DNA of 64,000 nt from Centrapalus pauciflorus (GCA_020465985.1 JAANYP010002082.1:487538-551537); one strand, 5' to 3'. Counted from the first letter of the stretch, positions 32,817 through 45,499 are shown. Program-made: numbers and translations. The notes: a model not told the origin generated them from the sequence alone.

Positions 32817-35402
32817 TGTAACAACCCAACTTTTGATCCAGTTATAATCTGTGTACTTTGAGAAGATAATGTAATTTTATTACATTAATTATTTTGTCTA
32901 ATTTCATTGAATATGAAAATATTAAGTAAATTATATTTATGATTTTTAATTGTTAAAAGATAATTATAATAAAGAGATGTAAAATACAAAAGTTTAGTGG
33001 GTTAAATTACAAATATAACTATAATACATATATAAACCATTTTAATGGTCATTATTAACGATTAAGAGAATTGTCACACTCTCTCTCTAACTTCTCTCTA
33101 AACTCTCGGCCAAATACACAAAACCTCAAGAATTATCACAAATTTGCAATCAGTTGGAGAAATTAAAGTCAAGGGAGTTACAAATAGCAACAAGCAACAA
33201 CAAACTACAAAGAATTTGAGGTAAAATTCACTTTTAATTTCAATTCTTATAGTGTTTGGTTCGGTTTTGAGAGAAACCGAAACCAAGACTTTAAAATGTG
33301 AAGATTTGATATTGCATGTATAAAATTTTGATAGATTATGATGAATTGAATCAAATAAATGAAACAGAAACAAAATTTGATGCCTGGATCATCCAAATTA
33401 TGTAGAAATCGGAATGTTTATGAAAAATAATGTTCTTGGCAAAAATATCATATTTTGGATGATCTTGATCAAATAAGTGTGTTTATGATAAGGAAATTAG
33501 TATAAAAATACTCAAATAATGTTGTTACAACAAAATATTACATTGCATGTTAATAAATATGAGAATTTGTTGATTATTGATAAAATCCGTATGAACACAA
33601 GTATGAACATCAAGAACAAATTTCTGGAAAATTTTGAAGACTAGGATCCGAATTCGGTTGAAACCGAATTCGGATGAGTGGATGATTTCGGATGGTGCTC
33701 TGATTTCGGATGCTATATTGATCCTAATTCGGATGATGCACCACTTCGGAACCCATACTTCGGATAATAAAATTATTGTTTTGTTAAAGTGATGGTCCGA
33801 ACTCGGATGATCCGAGTTCGGATGGTACTAATTCGGATATGACCAAATTCGGATGGTGCCCATTTCGGACCTAAGCTTCGGTTCGGATAAATATGCTAAT
33901 TCGGACCCTGCATTTCGGAGGCCTTTCAAATTCGGTTCATATGTCCTCAGTTCGGATAAGTTCAATTCGGATCTCAGATTTCGGATGGGGTACATGGATC
34001 CGAATTCGGTTGGCCAGTTCGGTTCGGAGGTGTCCCAATCCGGATATATCCGAATCCGGATTGACCCGAAATAGAGGGATCCGAAACCCAACATTTATAT
34101 AATTGATATTTAATGAATGATTATATACATTGTTAAATGTATAAATAAGGAACTTTTTGAGAAATATTGAGACAGAGAATAATTTGAGAATAAAGAAATT
34201 ATCAGAATCAGATAGAATTACAGATTTTAATGACCAAAAGAAATAATGAAATTCCATGATAATGATGATGATACAGACGATGAAATTAACATGATATTAT
34301 CATGAATGAATTTGAACAGGTTCAGTATATTCTGAACAAAGATTTAAAGACATAAAGACTTGAAAGCGGGTTAGAGACTTGATTTGACAAAGAACAGAAT
34401 AGACAAGATAAAATCCTGAGATAACTCAGGTGGCAGATTCTTATATCTGTTTGACCAAGACCCAGACCTGTGAGTTATAGATATTCAGATTGAACATGCA
34501 TAGATCCGGTTGAGATATATTGTTGCTGATAGATTTATTGATATTCACTTTATCAGCTGGAATGAGACCTGTGCACACCATGGATGGGTGTTGCCCAGTG
34601 GATCATGATAGCTATTTGATTATCTTTTCATATTGCATTTAATATTGTGCTTCAGACTTTGCTTTATGATTCATTGCTATCATGACTTCTAAGACATATG
34701 CTTACATCATTAATCAGACATTTGATAGATTGATTCAGCTTGACTAGCCTTATGGTCTATTGTTCTAGACCCGGCTATTTCACCAGTTCTTATGAACTTG
34801 GTAATGACCTCCGATGTTCCGCCATATTGACTTACTGGTAGCTAGCCCAGTATGTGGCTGATCCCCACGATTTAAGCGTGAGTGTGGCTTGAACATCATC
34901 CGATTCTGTGATTCTATATCTCAATCATGAGGGCTGTAGCGGCAGCCAAGACATATCACGCTAAGACTAAAGACTCCGCTTGACACGCATGTTGATATTG
35001 AAAATCTATAAACTCACTAAGCGTTGCTTACAGATGTTGCTTTAATATTTTACAGGAAAAGCCAAAGGAAAATCACCTGCAGGACCTAGTACTTAGGTCA
35101 TTCAAGATTCAAGTTTTTGAAGATTTTCTAGACCACTACTCAACAAATCTTACTGGTACTGATTGGAAGACAACAATTGTGGTGGTTCTGGGTAGTTTTG
35201 ATGTAATGTATGATATTATGATTAGATTAGATGTTACCCTTTTATAACTTTATTTTGAAATATGTAAACTTAAATCCTAATCTGTATGTACATGTAATTT
35301 TTAATTCCGCAATTAATTACCCTATCTTAGTATGGTTGATATCGTATTGCAATTTGTGGGACCTAGACTCTGAGGACTGACCCGGAAGGGGAGGTCTTCA
35401 CA
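32817..35402 (+). repeat. 5' LTR of the Tekay-type element
   Basis: It starts TGTAACAACCC and ends GGTCTTCACA. TATATAAA at 33029-33036 is the likely core promoter, followed by a CT-rich leader (33075-33100). A 430-bp TTCGGA tract lies at 33645-34085. Very long LTRs are normal for Tekay. Confidence 0.95.
33645..34085 (+). repeat. TTCGGA(T) word array inside the LTR
   Basis: At least 17 copies of TTCGGA plus TTCGGT, TCCGGAT and TCCGAA variants occur in 440 bp, including palindromic TCCGAATTCGG near the ends. Short ORFs on both strands here are by-products of the repeat. The same array is in the 3' LTR (41127-41567). Confidence 0.92.
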
Positions 35403-35405
35403 GGA

Positions 35406-35420
35406 TGGTATCAGAGCCCT
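35406..35420 (+). other. Primer-binding site of the Tekay-type element
   Basis: TGGTATCAGAGCCCT starts three bases after the LTR end and is complementary to initiator-Met tRNA, as in chromoviruses. Confidence 0.88.
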
Positions 35421-35601
35421 AGTTTGAGTGAATCAAGTATTACGTGAGTATACTTGGTCTCAAACTGAAGCAATACATATATATCAATCATTTAGGTGGT
35501 TTGAACTGAGATAGGATGTACAGACTGTTAGGATGGGAAAAAGGGTACATAGATCTAAGTCTATAAACTGATAGTTAATTGATTTTAATTTTCAGTAGAA
35601 G

Positions 35602-38600
35602 ATGTCAGGATCAGGATCAGGTGATATTCCCAACAATATGACCCAACAACAAATGTTTGAAATGATGCAACAATTTCTAGCCCAACACTCAGAACAACAA
35701 AACAAAATGATGCAAGAACAGTTTCGTGCCAGAGATGAGGCCGAAGCTAAAAGACGTGAAGATAAGAAAAATAAGAGAAAAGAAAAGCAAGTTCAGATTA
35801 ATAACTCTGATTCTGATAACTCTAATCCCGAAACTCAAATTGCTCAGCCAAAAGGCTGCAAGTTTAAGGATTTTAAAGCGAGCGGTGCCCTGAACTTCGA
35901 GGGTACTGTAGATCCGATTCAGGCGATGGATTGGATCAGTCATACGGAAGAAATTTTTAGAATCTCTGACTGTTTAGATTCTAAGAAAGTGAGCTACGCG
36001 TCTGCGTTGTTTGTTGGAGCTGCTCGCGCATGGTGGAAGACACAGCGAAGCATATACGGGGAGGAAATCATTCAGACATTGGAATGGAACCAGTTTCTAG
36101 ACATGTTCAACGCGAAATACTGCCCGGTTGACCAGCGAGATAAGATGGAAGTCCAATTAATACAACAGACTCAGGGAACGAAGACTGTAGATGAATACGA
36201 ACACGAATTTTCGAGACTATGTGGCTACTCTTCTTACCAAGTGGCAACAGAGGAAAGGAAAATGAATAGGTTCCGAGTAGGACTCAATCCCTAATATCGA
36301 CATCCCATGAGTGCGATCAAATATAAGAGCTATCTGGAAATGGTAGAAGCAACGAGACAGATTGAGCGAGGATACTTAGAGTACGGCGATCAGCTTTATG
36401 CTCCGTCTACTAACCCGATGAATCCGTCTCCTCCAAAGAAACAGCGATTTGGCAGATTCTTTAGGCCAAATAAGTCTCAGTCACAATCTCAGCAATCCCA
36501 TCAGCATAGTTCACAACAGAAAGCACAAGTTTACTCCCTCACGAACGAGCCACGATTCTGCAAGAGATGCAGAAAATCACACATGGGGTTGTGCAATCCA
36601 GAAGACGTTACTTGCTTTGCGTGCAATATGATCGGTCACAGCAGTGAGGAATGTCCACAGCAGGGACGAGGATGTGCGAAGTGTGGTAGGAGAGGACACT
36701 TCATGTACCAGTGTCGAAGCGGATCACGTTATCAGCCACAGTCATCAGCTGGAGGGTCGACAGTTAAAAGTTCTGCTGCAACGCCGACTTCAAAGACTCG
36801 AGCTTTTCAAATAACAGCCGAGGAAGCGAGAGAAACACCTGACGTAGTCACCGGTACGTTTCTGTTAAATACGATACCTGCTCGTGTGCTATTTGATTCT
36901 GGCGCTAGTCGTTCTTTCATATCGACATCTTTTGCTCAAAGATTATATAAATCCCCGTCAAAGCTTCCTGTTGTACTTGACATTGAGACAGCCAGTAACA
37001 GCTATGTTATGGCTGATTCTGTTTACCGTAATTGTACTCTGCTTGTTGATAATATCGTGTTCAACCTGGACCTTATCCCGATTCCCTTGAAAGAGTTTGA
37101 CGTCATCATCGGCATGGATTGGCTAATGAACAACGAGGCTACAATTATCTGCAACCGGCGAGTCATCAGAATCAAGTCTTCAGACGGTCGAGTATTGGAG
37201 ATCAAGGGCGAGAAGAGGAAAGGTGCACATTGTTTCATGTCTATAGAAAAGGCTCACAAATACTTGTCTAAAGGTCACGACTCTTACCTTTGTTATGCTC
37301 TATCTGAGTCCAGCTCTGAAAAGAAATCTTTGTCCGATATTCCTATCGTCTGTGAGTTCCCAGACGTATTTCCTAATGACATTTCCGGAGTGCCACCGGA
37401 ACGACAAGTCGAGTTCAGTATTGACTTGGTTCCTGGTGCGGCTCCTATCGCAAAAGCTCCATACAGACTTGCACCTGCAGAAATGCAGGAAATGTCAAAG
37501 CAACTGCAAGAACTGTTAGAGAAGGGGTTTATCCGACCAAGTTCTTCTCCGTGGGGTGCACCTGTTCTATTTGTTAAAAAGAAAGACGGAACTTTCCGTA
37601 TGTGCATCGACTACCGCGAGTTGAACAAGGTTACCATAAAGAATAAATATCCTCTGCCCAGGATTGATGATCTGTTTGATCAACTACAAGGAGCTAGTTA
37701 TTTTTCAAAGATAGATCTCCGTTCTGGGTATCATCAGTTGAAAGTTAGAAATGAGGATATACCGAAGACAGCCTTCCGAACAAGATACGGTCATTACGAA
37801 TTTCTCGTGATGCCGTTCGGCTTAACAAATGCACCAGCGGCATTCATGGATCTCATGAATCGCGTGTGCAGACCGATGTTGGATAAATCAGTTATCGTGT
37901 TCATAGATGATATTCTGATTTACTCCAAAACGGAGGCTGATCATTCTATCCATCTGCGGCAATTGCTAGAGTTATTAAGAAAAGAAAGACTCTACGCAAA
38001 ATTCTCTAAGTGCGAATTTTGGCTCAGACAGGTATAATTTCTATTATATATGTCTTGAGCTATTTCCTAAGTATTCTTTGATTTACATCAGAACTTGAAT
38101 TCCTACTTTGATTCTTATAGATCCAGTTCCTTGGCCACGTTGTTTCTGGCGAAGGAATTTCCGTTGATCCGTCAAAAGTCGAGGCTGTTCAGAAGTGGCA
38201 AACGCCTCGTAATGCCTCTGAGATCCGAAGTTTCCTTGGATTGGCCGGTTATTATCGGCGATTCATAAAGGACTTCTCAAAGATTGCTGTGCCGCTTACA
38301 ATGCTAACACGAAAGAATACTCCTTTCGTTTGGACCGATAAACAGCAAGAGGCATTCGATATTCTGAAGCAAAAGTTGATTCAAGCGCCGATCCTAGCCT
38401 TGCCAGAAGGTAATGATGATTTCGTTGTCTATAGCGATGCCTCTGGTACTGGCTTAGGATGTGTTCTGATGCAAAGGGGAAAAGTAATTGCCTATGCTTC
38501 AAGGCAATTAAAAGACTATGAGAAAAGTGCACCAACTCATGATCTTGAGTTGGCTGCTGTTACCTTTGCACTGAAGATCTGGCGTCACTATCTATATGGG

Positions 38601-40262
38601 ACTCGGTGTCAGCTCTACACCGATCATAAGAGTCTCAAATACCTTTTCACTCAAAAAGATCTGAACATGAAACAGCGTCGATCCTTGGAGCTTATCAAGG
38701 ATTATGATTGCGAGATCTTATATCATCCCGGCAAAGCAAATGTTGTCGCGGATGCGTTGAGTAGAAAAGTATATCCAGAAAAGTGCTGTTATGCCCTAAC
38801 TCCTGTAGTATTCTCTTCTGATCTTATTGAAGACATTCGGGTTGCTCAAGCTGAAGCACTGAAAGAAGAGAATATCGAATCTGAAAATCTTAAAGGGCAG
38901 TTACAATTCCTAACTCTGAACCATTTGGGACTTCACTGTTTCAAAGGAAACCGAATCTGGGTTCCTAAATATGGTTCTATTCGTAGCACTCTTATATCTG
39001 AAGCTCACAAGTCCAAGTTATCTATTCATCCTGGCAGCTCAAAGATGTATTTTGATCTGAAAGCTGATTACTGGTGGCCAGGAATGAAGAAAGACATCGG
39101 AAAATGTGTTGAAAGCTGCAAAGTATGTCAGATGGTTAAGGCAGAACACCAGAAACCCTTCGGGGATATGCAACCACTGCCAGTTCCTGAATGGAAGTGG
39201 GAGCATATAACAATGGACTTCATTACGAAGCTGCCAAAGACCAAAAGACAACACGACTCTATCTGGGTAGTCGTTGATCGTTTAACGAAATCAGCACATT
39301 TCATTCCAATGAAAGAAACTTATTCTCTGGATAGATTGGCACAGTTGTACATCACTGAAATAATTTCACGACATGGTGTGCCGAAATCTATCGTATCAGA
39401 TCGTGATAGTCGTTTCACATCCAGATTCTGGCAAGCACTACAAGAAGGGATGGGTACTCGGATTTCTATGAGTACTGCTTATCATCCAAATGCAGATGGC
39501 CAGAGTGAGCGTACTATTCTAACTCTCGAAGATATGCTTCGTGCCTGCATTCTTGATTTAGGTGGTAACTGGGATGACCACTTGCCGTTGGTCGAATTTT
39601 CATACAATAACAGTTATCATTCAACAATCAAGATGGCTCCTTTTGAAGCTTTGTACGGAAGAAAATGCAGAACTCCTACCTGTTGGCGCGAAACAAGAGA
39701 ATCGCCAATAGCAGGACCTGCCCTTCTACAGTTGACTCATGAAAAGATTCAACTTGTTAGAAGGAATATTCTTGAAGCTCAAAGCAGGCAGAAGTCATAT
39801 TATGACAATCGGCATAGATCCATCAGTTTTGCAGTTAACGATTGGGTGATGTTAAAAGTATCCCCAATGAAGAATGTGGTACGATTCATTAAAAGAAACA
39901 AGCTAGCTCCGAGATTTATCGGACCGTTCAAGATCGTTGAAAAGATTGGAAATTAGTCTTATCGTCTTGATCTACCAGCGGACTTAGCTGGAATACACCC
40001 TGTATTCCATGTTAGTCATTTGAGAAAAAGCCTAGCTGACGAAAGAGAAGTACAGATACCACACGTTAACCTACAGATAGATGAGAAGCTTCGCGTGGTT
40101 GAAGAGCCAGAACGTATTCTGGACTCAAAGACTAAGAAGCTTAGAAATAAAGAAATACAGATGGTGCTCGTCCAGTGGAAACACCACAAAGGTTCGCATC
40201 AGTCTTGGGAATCGAGAGATGTCATGAAAGCTACTTATCCCAATCTGTTCGAATCTAGCTAA
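35602..40262 (+). pseudogene. Gag-Pol polyprotein, Tekay-type chromovirus, two nonsense codons and an intron
   Basis: From ATG 35602 (MSGSGSGDIPNN): Gag core (GALNFEGTVDPIQAMDW, ARAWWKTQ), TAA at 36292-36294, two CCHC knuckles (CFACNMIGHSSEEC, CAKCGRRGHFMYQC) and protease (LFDSGASRSFIS). RT follows (FRMCIDYRELNK, catalytic VFIDDILIYS), then a GT-AG interruption at 38032-38120, RNase H (YSDASGTGLGCV, YTDHKSLKYL) and integrase with zinc finger, MDF, SDRDSRF and the catalytic Glu in DGQSERT. After TAG at 39954-39956 comes a chromodomain-like end (PERILDSKTKKLRNKEI, QWKHHKGSHQSWE). All parts are in one frame once the 89 bp is skipped. About 1,520 codons, family-typical. Confidence 0.93.
38032..38120 (+). 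other. Apparent 89-bp GT-AG intron in the reverse transcriptase
   Basis: Exon-like ...CEFWLRQ ends in CAG followed by GTATAATTTC. The 89-bp AT-rich stretch ends TTGATTCTTATAG, and IQFLGHV resumes. Upstream coding (36307-38031) is an exact multiple of three, so this is phase 0. 89 is not divisible by three and the stretch begins with an in-frame stop, so translation requires its removal. Size, AT content, ends and pyrimidine tract all suit a plant spliceosomal intron. The alternative is a random insertion that happens to mimic one. Confidence 0.75.
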
Positions 40263-40299
40263 CTTCGGGGACGAAGTTTGTGCGTGGTGGAGCCCATTC

Positions 40300-42882
40300 T
40301 GTAACAACCCAACTTTTGATCCAGTTATAATCTGTGTACTTTGAGAAGATAATGTAATTTTATTACATTAATTATTTTGTCTAATTTCATTGAATATGAA
40401 AATATTAAGTAAATTATATTTATGATTTTTAATTGTTAAAAGATAATTATAATAAAGAGATGTAAAATACAAAAGTTTAGTGGGTTAAATTACAAATATA
40501 ACTATAATACATATATAAACCATTTTAATGGTCATTATTAACGATTAAGAGAATTGACACACTCTCTCTATAACTTCTCTCTAAACTCTCGGCCAAATAC
40601 ACAAAACCTCAAGAATTATCACAAATTTGCAATCAGTTGGAGAAATTAAAGTCAAGGGAGTTACAAATAGCAACAAGCAACAACAAACTACAAAGAATTT
40701 GAGGTAAAATTCACTTTTAATTTCAATTCTTATAGTGTTTGGTTCGGTTTTGAGAGAAACCGAAACCAAGACTTTAAAATGTGAAGATTTGATATTGCAT
40801 GTATAAAATTTTGATAGATTATGATGAATTGAATCAAATAAATGAAACAGAAACAAAATTTGATGCCTGGATCATCCAAATTATGTAGAAATCGGAATTT
40901 TTATGAAAAATAATGTTCTTGGCAAAAATATCATATTTTGGATGATCTTGATCAAATAAGTGTGTTTATGATAAGGAAATTAGTATAAAATACTCAAATA
41001 ATGTTGTTACAACAAAATATTACATTGCATGTTAATAAATATGAGAATTTGTTGATTATTGATAAAATCCGTATGAACACAAGTATGAACATCAAGAACA
41101 AATTTCTGGAAAATTTTGAAGACTAGGATCCGAATTCGGTTGAAACCGAATTCGGATGAGTGGATGATTTCGGATGGTGCTCTGATTTCAGATGCTATAT
41201 TGATCCTAATTCGGATGATGCACCACTTCGGAACCCATACTTCGGATAATAAAATTATTGTTTTGTTAAAGTGATGGTCCGAACTCGGATGATCCGAGTT
41301 CGGATGGTACTAATTCGGATATGACCAAATTCGGATGATGCCCATTTCGGACCTAAGCTTCGGTTCGGATAAATATGCTAATTCGGACCCTGCATTTCGG
41401 AGGCCTTTCAAATTCGGTTCATATGTCCTCAGTTCGGATAAGTTCAATTCGGATCTCAGATTTCGGATGGGGTACATGGATCCGAATTCGGTTGGCCAGT
41501 TCGGTTCGGAGGTGTCCCAATCCGGATATATCCGAATCCGGATTGATCCGAAATAGAGGGATCCGAAACCCAACATTTATATAATTGATATTTAATGAAT
41601 GATTATATACATTGTTAAATGTATAAATAAGGAACTTTTTGAGAAATATTGAGACAGAGAATAATTTGAGAATAAAGAAATTTTCAGAATCAGATAGAAT
41701 TACAGATTTTAATGACCAAAAGAAATAATAAAATTCCATGATAATGATGATGATACAGACGATGAAATTAACATGATATTATCATGAATGAATTTGAACA
41801 GGTTCAGTATATTCTGAACAAAGATTTAAAGACATAAAGACTTGAAAGCGGGTCAGAGACTTGATTTGACAAAGAACAGAATAGACAAGATAAAATCCTG
41901 AGATAACTCAGGTGGCAGATTCTTATATCTGTTTGATATAGACCCAAACCTGTGAGTTATAGATATTCAGATTGAACATGCATAGATCCGGTTGAGATAT
42001 ATTGTTGCTGATAGATTTATTGATATTCACTTTATCAGCTGGAATGAGACCTGTGCACACCATGGATGGGTGTTGCCCAGTGGATCATGATAGCTATTTG
42101 ATTATCTTTTCATATTGCATTTAATATTGCTTCAGACTTTGCTTTATGATTCATTGCTATCATGACTTCTAAGACATATGCTTACATCATTAATCAGACA
42201 TTTGATAGATTGATTCAGCTTGACTAGCCTTATGGTCTATTGTTCTAGACCCGGCTATTTCACCAGTTCTTATGAACTTGGTAATGACCTCCGATGTTCC
42301 GCCATATTGACTTACTGGTAGCTAGCCCAGTATGTGGCTGATCCCCACGATTTAAGCGTGAGTGTGGCTTGAACATAATCTGATTCTGTGATTCTATATC
42401 TCAATCATGAGGGCTGTAGCGGCAGCCAAGACATATCACGCTAAGACTAAAGACTCCGCTTGACACGCATGTTGATATTGAAAATCTATAAACTCACTAA
42501 GCGTTGCTTACAGATGTTGCTTTAATATTTTACAGGAAAAGCCAAAGGAAAATCACCTGCAGGACCTAGTACTTAGGTCACTCAAGATTCAAGTTTTTGA
42601 AGATTTTCTAGACCACTACTCAACAAATCTTACTGGTACTGATTGGAAGACAACAATTGTGGTGGTTCTGGGTAGTTTTGATGTAATGTATGATATTATG
42701 ATTAGATTAGATGTTACCCTTTTATAACTTTATTTTGAAATATGTAAACTTAAATCCTAATCTGTATGTACATGTAATTTTTAATTCCGCAATTAATTAC
42801 CCTATCTTAGTATGGTTGATATCGTATTGCAATTTGTGGGACCTAGACTCTGAGGACTGACCCGGAAGGGGAGGTCTTCACA
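40300..42882 (+). repeat. 3' LTR of the Tekay-type element
   Basis: Same layout as the 5' LTR (TATATAAA at 40512-40519; TTCGGA tract 41127-41567). The tract just before it (tgcgtggtggagcccattc) is a weak polypurine tract. Differences from the 5' LTR are scattered substitutions and two 1-2-bp indels. Confidence 0.95.
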
Positions 42883-42887
42883 CCCTC

Positions 42888-43440
42888 CGAGGTTCTAGTA
42901 GGCAGTAAGTCATCCCCGATGTTATGTCTGTCTCAGATGGTTGGTTTAAATGCCGAGCTTTGGGCTCGTAGGAGCTGCGGCTCATGTGCCGTACTTTGTG
43001 TACGTAGAGAGTATACGACGTGCGTCGTCGGTGTTACTCTTGGGGGCTTCATAAAGATTTATAGAATGCGTAAATCTGTGTATACACTAAGCATCGCTTA
43101 TCCCTCAGTTGTTGACATTTTTACAAGTAAAGGGAAATCCGCTGCTGGACCTTCTAGCTAGGTCGTCTGTTGAAGTAATTGAAGATATTTACTACTCATT
43201 TTGGTAACTGAATCATGGAGTTATTGTTGAAATATATTTGGGATGTTGTAATAAATTTTGAGTATGTAGACTTAGACATGAAACCTTGTAGCACTGTAGG
43301 GTGTTTAAAACAGTTGTATTATTTTTATTATGTACTTTAATGCTTCCGCAATTATATTAAGTTTTCAGATCATTATGTAATCACGTGTTTGGTGATTAAT
43401 CCTGGGTTTATTGTAATGGTGTTTATTGTGGCAAGGGTGT
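42888..43440 (+). mobile_element. Older gypsy LTR, right part
   Basis: After the CCCTC duplication the older LTR continues: ttttacaagtaaagggaaatccgctgctgg parallels the Tekay LTR's ttacaggaaaagccaaagg region. It ends near 43440 with caagggtgtcaca, a normal gypsy LTR 3' end. No PBS follows, so this is probably a solo LTR. Confidence 0.6.
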
Positions 43441-43696
43441 CACATCTATATAGAATGTCATGTATTCTAAATAGAATATTATAAATGATTTGAAAAACAA
43501 AATCAACAATAAACGCATAGATTTTAAGAAGATTAAGACGATGAACAAAAAAACCTTCGAATCTACCAATTTGTCCTCGTTTAACTTTTGATATAACAAG
43601 AACCACTTTGTATAACATGTAGTGTGTGTTTGATATCTCTTATCAGAATCTGATCAGACGTATACCTCTTATTCGGTAGGAGGTTTAGAACATAAG
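43441..43696. other. AT-rich intergenic DNA
   Basis: No gene. Words tagaatgtcatgtattct resemble tattctatatataaca near 46075, suggesting decayed repeat copies. Confidence 0.45.
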
Positions 43697-43812
43697 TGCG
43701 TTTGATTGCAATGACAGATAAGAAGTAAAAACCTATTATCGTGGCCCCTTTTAATAAGACATAAACCTTCCTCTCATCACCACATATTTGAAAAAATACG
43801 CTATGATGTTCT

Positions 43813-43907
43813 CACCCAAACCCCACCCCACCCCACTCTACCCTACCAAAACCCCACCCTATCTTACCCCTACCCTTACCCTAAATCCCCTACCCCACCC
43901 CACCCCA
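43813..43907 (+). repeat. C-rich minisatellite (CCCTACC/CCCCACCCC)
   Basis: About 95 bp almost entirely of C-runs of 3-5 separated by A, T or TA. Related to the larger tract at 45134. The opposite strand has many G-runs able to form quadruplexes. Confidence 0.9.
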
Positions 43908-43914
43908 CTGATCA

Positions 43915-45127
43915 GTGATTTAAATCACTTCTGTTTTTATGTGTTTTCGATGTGTTTTAGTGTGTAAATATGAAATAATTGGTACTGCTAATGTAGGTTT
44001 TTGTGTTTTCAGTTGCTTGGCAAGAAAGTAAAGGAAACCACAGCTAAAAAGGGGAATTTCGTGCAGGGCGTCCTAGCCAGCGTCCCAGACGCCCAGGAAA
44101 CGCCCAAAATTATCCGAAACAGAATCTGAGCGTCCCAGCCAGCGTCCTAGACGCTGGGGGCGACGCTGGTGCGGAAATGTGGCGAAACCTGCAGTTTTTG
44201 AGGGAGGCAGTTACCATTTTGAAGGGGGTTCGCAATTTGGCAGTTTCACACATACAAAGGTGCGATTTTGGGAGGAAAATCAGAGGAGGAAAGCAACCGG
44301 AATCAAACGAAGATCAAGCATTGGCATCCGATCGATTGTATTTACACATTATCGGTAGTTTTAATGTTTTCATCTGTGTTTGACATTGTTAGTAAGTTAA
44401 CCCAAGCTATGCTTGGCTAAATACTTTGTGGTGTTTGTTCTTTAGTTTGCACACTATGGTTTGAATGAATGTTTAATTAATTTCAGTTTCCAATTGCGCT
44501 TAAAGGGGTTGTGGATCTTATTTGTGAATGAATGGTTGTAATCAATGGGTATTGTATATAACGAGGTATAGCGATATCATTAGTTGTGCCGGCTCATTAC
44601 TATGGGGAAGACAATTAATAGACGACGCATACTTCGTCTTTAGAGTATTTGTTATGAAAACTAATTCATTTATATGGAAATTGTAAAAAGGGATTATATT
44701 TGCATGAGTAAGTGTGAATGAATGGTGAGTGTATCTAAATTGGTTGATATCCATGTCATTGATTGTGCCCACTCTCTATAGGGGAGGAAGACAGTCAATA
44801 GAGTGGTATACGTTGTTTTGGAGCATAAGTTGCAAATTCGTATCAATTCATGTAAATGGAATCCATAACACTCTGAATTACCATAGTGTGTATAACGAGA
44901 GAGCAAACACCCTCTTTCCTCTAGTGACACTTCGTAAACTCAATTCTTGTGTGTGACATTGCCACAATAGTATTTTAAAGTAGGAAATTAGTTCAAAGCA
45001 AATGATTTCAAATTCAATCCAAACAGTGTTCAGACTAGTTTAGCAACCTAACATTCCCTGTGGATTCGATCCCACTTACCCTATCTATATAGTGTTTTTG
45101 GGTTATTTTTGATACTCATACGACTGG
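43915..45127 (+). mobile_element. LTR-like sequence with GCGTCC words
   Basis: It contains a cluster of gcgtcc(c/t)ag(a/c)cgc words (44065-44175) and ends with ttccctgtggattcgatccc near 45056, the motif noted (complement form) at 25215. The layout parallels 25150-27326. No ORF. Probably a solo or partial LTR of a non-autonomous family. Confidence 0.4.
44524..44900 (+). repeat. Tandem duplication, ~188-bp unit
   Basis: gtgaatgaatgg starts both copies (44524 and 44712), followed by parallel words (attagttgtgcc/attgattgtgcc, gacaattaatag/gacagtcaatag). Copies are clearly diverged. Confidence 0.75.
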
Positions 45128-45133
45128 GTCAAT

Positions 45134-45453
45134 CACCCACCCATACCCATACCCATACCCAATCCTACCCTTACCCTTACCCTTACCCTCAACCTAACCA
45201 ACCCACCCCCTACACTAACCCTACCTCTACGCAACCTCTTAAACCTACCCACCTCACACCTTCCCTACCTTACCCCTGAACCTACCCACCCCACCCTACC
45301 CCTACCCCCACCCCCACCCCTACCCTACCCTAACCCCCTACCTCTCAAACCTACCCACCCCATCTTTATCCTACCTTACCCCTCAACCTACCTACCTATC
45401 TTACCCCCACCCTCAACCTACCCACCCCACCCCACCCCTACCCTACCTTACCC
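45134..45453 (+). repeat. C-rich minisatellite, larger tract
   Basis: About 320 bp of CCCATA, CCCTTA, CCCTACC and CCACCCC units. Variant telomere-like CCCTAA/CCCTTA words occur but the plant telomere unit CCCTAAA is not repeated in register. The strand is strongly asymmetric (C-rich plus, G-rich minus). Confidence 0.9.
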
Positions 45454-45499
45454 ATATCTATATAACTTATAAAATTTATTATTTTAACAATAACATGTT

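Larger units (their letters stand above)
32817..42882 (+). mobile_element. Tekay-type Ty3-gypsy chromovirus, 10.07 kb, nearly intact
   Basis: LTRs 32817-35402 (2586 bp) and 40300-42882 (2583 bp) differ at fewer than about 25 sites. A perfect CCCTC duplication lies at 32812-32816 and 42883-42887. PBS TGGTATCAGAGCC follows the 5' LTR. The single polyprotein has order Gag, zinc knuckles, protease, RT, RNase H, integrase, C-terminal chromodomain-like segment, the gypsy order. The chromodomain sequence resembles Tekay/Del. Only two nonsense codons and one 89-bp intron-like interruption break the frame. It inserted into an older gypsy LTR. Confidence 0.95.

Noticed and set aside
33828..34257. Several ORFs on both strands in the Tekay LTR
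   Set aside because: By-products of the TTCGGA array; they recur only because the LTR does.
38032..38120. Programmed frameshift instead of an intron in RT
   Set aside because: The gap contains stops and 89 bp of non-coding sequence with GT-AG ends; a one-base frameshift cannot join the two parts.
45134..45453. Interstitial telomere
   Set aside because: Words are CCCTACC, CCCATA and CCCCACC without a run of the plant CCCTAAA unit.
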